From a virus: a stretch of DNA of 22,199 nucleotides. Each line of letters starts with the position of its first letter. Position 1 is the first letter of the stretch. The stretch spans positions 1 to 22,199 of IMG/VR virus record IMGVR_UViG_3300048590_000316. The stretch is one strand, 5' to 3'. The notes beneath the pieces are model-generated. The model was given only the letters and a program-made list of their open reading frames with translations, had not been told where the DNA came from and did not search any database. The position numbers were made by a program, and so were the translations under genes. Below, one piece after another: positions 20,258-22,199 of this stretch.

Positions 20258-20548
20258 TCAGTCGACGTGGTAGATCGGCAGTTCGTAGGTGTTGGCCACC
20301 TTGAGCAGATGGTCGTTGTCGCCCACGCAGATCACCGCCTCGGCCGCCAGGCACAGCGTGTAGTCGCGCTGGTGCTCGCCCAGTTCACCGGGCAACTTCG
20401 GGCAGGGCGGATCCACCTCGGTCGGGATGCCGACATTCGGAGATGGGAACTCGCCGTTGCTCAAGAACTTGGTCGGGGTGATCCCTGCCATCAAGTCGGC
20501 GTCGGCCAGGTGCTCGGGGGTCACGGGGCCCCAAATGACGGTCTTCAT
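20258..20548 (-). CDS. Hypothetical phage protein
   Basis: A 96-residue protein beginning [20 protein letters not shown] and ending with [20 protein letters not shown], suggesting an alpha/beta fold. AAGGA lies 9 nt before ATG 20548. It sits between the zinc-knuckle-like ORF and the pilin gene. I do not recognise the family. Confidence 0.65.
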   Translation of the reverse strand: MKTVIWGPVTPEHLADADLMAGITPTKFLSNGEFPSPNVGIPTEVDPPCPKLPGELGEHQRDYTLCLAAEAVICVGDNDHLLKVANTYELPIYHVD

Positions 20549-20636
20549 GCTGGATGTCCTTCGGTTGGTGTTGATCCCACGGGCACTTGCTGCGGGAATG
20601 GTTGCCGCCGCAAAGGGTGCAGCGGGTGTCGGTCAC
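20385..20636 (-). CDS. Possible zinc-knuckle protein
   Basis: GTG 20636 overlaps the preceding stop (GTGA) and starts MTDTRCTLCGGNHSRSKCPW, a C-x2-C-x3-H-x4-C zinc-knuckle pattern typical of very small phage proteins. After about 25 residues the frame overlaps the gene at 20548 and looks like shadow. The true protein may be shorter or may have lost its stop through a frame change. The motif is convincing; the 3' end is not. Confidence 0.4.
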   Translation of the reverse strand: MTDTRCTLCGGNHSRSKCPWDQHQPKDIQHEDRHLGPRDPRAPGRRRLDGRDHPDQVLEQRRVPISECRHPDRGGSALPEVAR

Positions 20637-20819
20637 AGGTTCGCCCTGTCGTAGTCCTCGGCCGAAATGAGTCGGCCACTCTTGTCGGTGTGCAGCAGTC
20701 GGGTGATGCCACCCTTGGCCAGCAGTACGATGGCGATCTGACCGGCGGGCGGGGCGGCCGTGAGCGATCACGCGCACCCCTTCCGTAGTCGAGGCGATGA
20801 TCTCGATGTCAGGCAGCAT
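20633..20819 (-). pseudogene. Small phage gene with a one-base frame break
   Basis: ATG 20819 starts MLPDIEIIASTTEGVRVIAHG, clearly coding. At the GC-rich stretch around 20750-20765 the coding signal moves to another frame, which reads GQIAIVLLAKGGITRLLH, then TDKSGRLISAEDYDRANL and a stop at 20633. The total of 187 nt is one more than a multiple of three, consistent with a single inserted base. It may be a mutation, a sequencing error or a programmed frameshift. The start overlaps the upstream gene by 11 nt. The function is unknown. Confidence 0.55.
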
Positions 20820-21096
20820 CAGGCAACACCACCGGCACGATACCGTCGGCCATCACCGCGTCGATGGCCACACGGACTGTCGGGTGTGGCCGGCTGACCA
20901 GGAGCAGAGGGCCGTTGCCGCCGTCGTGCATCACGACCCACATGCCGAACCCCCGCATGAGCACGAGGTTGTTGTCGTTCACGAAATCGAGCCGTTCGTT
21001 GTCGGTGGTCTTCTCCCGTGAGGCAAGGCTGAAGAAGATGCCGACAGCGATGAACGCGATGAACGCGCCGAGTGCAACCCACAAGACGGCGCTCAT
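20809..21096 (-). CDS. Small membrane protein
   Basis: A 95-residue protein with one N-terminal membrane segment (VLWVALGAFIAFIAVGIFFSL, residues 4-24) and then a soluble domain (LVLMRGFGMWVVMHDGG, LLLVSRPHPTVRVAID). ATG 21096 overlaps the upstream stop in ATGA. It could be a superinfection-exclusion or other inner-membrane phage protein, but no specific family is recognised. Confidence 0.65.
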   Translation of the reverse strand: MSAVLWVALGAFIAFIAVGIFFSLASREKTTDNERLDFVNDNNLVLMRGFGMWVVMHDGGNGPLLLVSRPHPTVRVAIDAVMADGIVPVVLPDAA

Positions 21097-21572
21097 GGCT
21101 GCGACTCCAGCGCGATGACAGCACCGGCGAGGTAGTTGATTGCGCCGAGCAGTTCGGCGACGGCGCGCTCCTTCGGCAGCCGCGTGGCTTCGAGCGACTT
21201 CTTGTGCGCCTGGTAAATGAAGCCGTGGATCGAGCCGAGTTGACGGTTGATCACCGATATCGGTTGATTCTCGAACGGCAGGCCGTTCGCGTGCCGTTCC
21301 TTGCCCTTGCCGATGGCAGCTTGGTCGTGCGCCTTCTGCAGCACAGCCGCCAGCGACTCGTAGCCCGGCTTGACGCTGACGACACTCTCGGGCAGCGCCG
21401 CGATGATGCCGGCGCCGTCAAAGATGGGCCGGTAGCCGACGATATCCTCATCCACGTTCCTGTGGACCCAGTTCCACACGCCAAACGGAGCCGTACCGGT
21501 AGCTCCGTCGCGCAACAACACCTCGACCATCGGCCCTTGCTGCGCACCTTTCCACTCGATCCAGTCGCTCAT
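21093..21572 (-). CDS. Hypothetical phage protein
   Basis: A 159-residue protein with AAAGGA before ATG 21572. The N-terminal 60 residues (MSDWIEWKGAQQGPMVEVLL, then FGVWNWVHRNVDEDIVGYR) match a small domain recurrent in phage early regions, with W, R-D-G and D-I-x-x-Y-R landmarks. The C-terminal half is helical (ISVINRQLGSIHGFIYQAH, RAVAELLGAINYLAGAVIAL). It looks like two small domains joined. The function is unknown. Confidence 0.68.
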   Translation of the reverse strand: MSDWIEWKGAQQGPMVEVLLRDGATGTAPFGVWNWVHRNVDEDIVGYRPIFDGAGIIAALPESVVSVKPGYESLAAVLQKAHDQAAIGKGKERHANGLPFENQPISVINRQLGSIHGFIYQAHKKSLEATRLPKERAVAELLGAINYLAGAVIALESQP

Positions 21573-21628
21573 CTCCGTTCCTTTCCTCGTTGCTAAACGG
21601 TATTGACGGAGCGGAGTGTAGCGAGTGC

Positions 21629-22199
21629 TCAATTCATGCGCAACACCTTCATCGCACTCTTTAGCGCGTCTTGCACAGACATCTTGCTCTTGAGGCGGGG
21701 CAACACCGCGTGTTCCTCGATGGTGTCTCGGGCAACGATGCGGTATCGGAACACCGCTCGGTCTTGCCCGATCTGCGCCTGGCGCGTGGGGCCGATGCGC
21801 TCAATGACCTGTTCGTCGAGTTCGAGGTTGAAGTTGCTGCTGTAGTCGATGAGGATGCGGCAGTGGTATTGCAGGTTGAGGCCGTGGCCGGCACTGGCCG
21901 GGTGCACCACGAGGCCGGGCAGTCGACCTTCCTCGAAGTCCTTCTGCGCACCCTTGTGGTCGAGGGTCTTGAACCGAGGAAACGCCTTCAGGATGCGCTC
22001 TTTGTCGGGCACGAACTGATACGCCACCAGCACCGGCTCGCCATTGGCTTCACTGACGATGGACTTCAGGGCTTCGATCTTCTCGTCGTGCACCGACTCC
22101 CAGTGCTTTTCGTCGCGGTCGATCCACACCGAGCCGCTGGCCAACTGCAGGAGCTTCTGCGCCTTGGTGCCGGCGTTGAACGCCTCCAGCGGGTGATCG
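21629..22199 (-). CDS. SNF2-like DNA helicase, C-terminal part, runs off the window
   Basis: About 189 C-terminal residues are visible and the 5' end lies beyond base 22199. They form the second RecA-like domain of a superfamily 2 SNF2-type helicase. VLVAYQFVPDKERILKAFP is motif IV-like, LPGLVVHPASAGHGLNLQY is the motif V region, and VIERIGPTRQAQIGQD, 59 residues before the stop, is motif VI with the arginine-finger region. Phages use such helicases in replication or recombination. It is the most upstream gene seen in the leftward operon. Confidence 0.85.
   Translation of the reverse strand, partial: DHPLEAFNAGTKAQKLLQLASGSVWIDRDEKHWESVHDEKIEALKSIVSEANGEPVLVAYQFVPDKERILKAFPRFKTLDHKGAQKDFEEGRLPGLVVHPASAGHGLNLQYHCRILIDYSSNFNLELDEQVIERIGPTRQAQIGQDRAVFRYRIVARDTIEEHAVLPRLKSKMSVQDALKSAMKVLRMN

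Overview
The window is GC-rich, phage-derived DNA, either a phage genome or a prophage, from a tailed phage of a Gram-negative, probably proteobacterial host. The evidence is a tape measure protein, a run of tail genes, a nested Rz/Rz1 spanin pair (only useful against an outer membrane), a gp49/Sf6 gp66-family protein, a SNF2-type helicase and many small phage-like ORFs. No integrase, terminase, capsid, holin or endolysin gene is seen, and the species cannot be named from sequence alone.

Region 1 (1-11599, plus strand) is a late operon. It holds the 3' part of the tape measure gene, six further tail or tail-tip genes mostly joined by 1-8 nt overlaps, a small tail-associated ORF, and Rz with Rz1 embedded in another frame. 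Its last stop shares a CTAG with the last stop of the opposing operon, so the two operons converge with no gap and no visible terminator.

Region 2 (11596-13095, minus strand) carries small genes: an unknown protein, a ribbon-helix-helix-like protein, an acidic protein, a Cys-rich protein and a coiled-coil protein. A sigma70-like promoter with a palindrome sits at 12307-12361. Apparent remnants of integron sites occur at 11918-11935 and around 12402-12460.

Region 3 (13110-19275) is the main discovery: about 12 consecutive integron attC recombination sites separating 12 gene cassettes, with no integron integrase in view. The sites have the R''-L''-L'-R' layout, the RYYYAAC and GTTRRRY boxes and the expected unpaired bases on the L'' arm. 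All of them point rightward, yet every convincing cassette gene is on the minus strand, opposite to the usual integron arrangement but in line with the phage's leftward operon. In seven sites the hairpin itself carries the Shine-Dalgarno sequence and start codon of the cassette gene. Six ORFs run through the neighbouring attC arm and end in site-encoded tails, and at least four others stop at the TAA inside the R box. Cargo includes a DNA N4/N6 methyltransferase, an MT-A70 methyltransferase, an XRE regulator, a protein with a Lar-like zinc domain, an ORF with a weak Acb2/Tad1-like N-terminus and two paralogous unknown proteins. This looks like a phage counter-defence and accessory locus built from shuffling cassettes.

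Region 4 (19277-22199, minus strand) is the upstream part of the same leftward operon: a gp49-family protein, a complete type IV pilin (unusual phage cargo), small unknown proteins, one gene with a frame break, a membrane protein and the C-terminal part of a SNF2-like helicase that runs off the edge.
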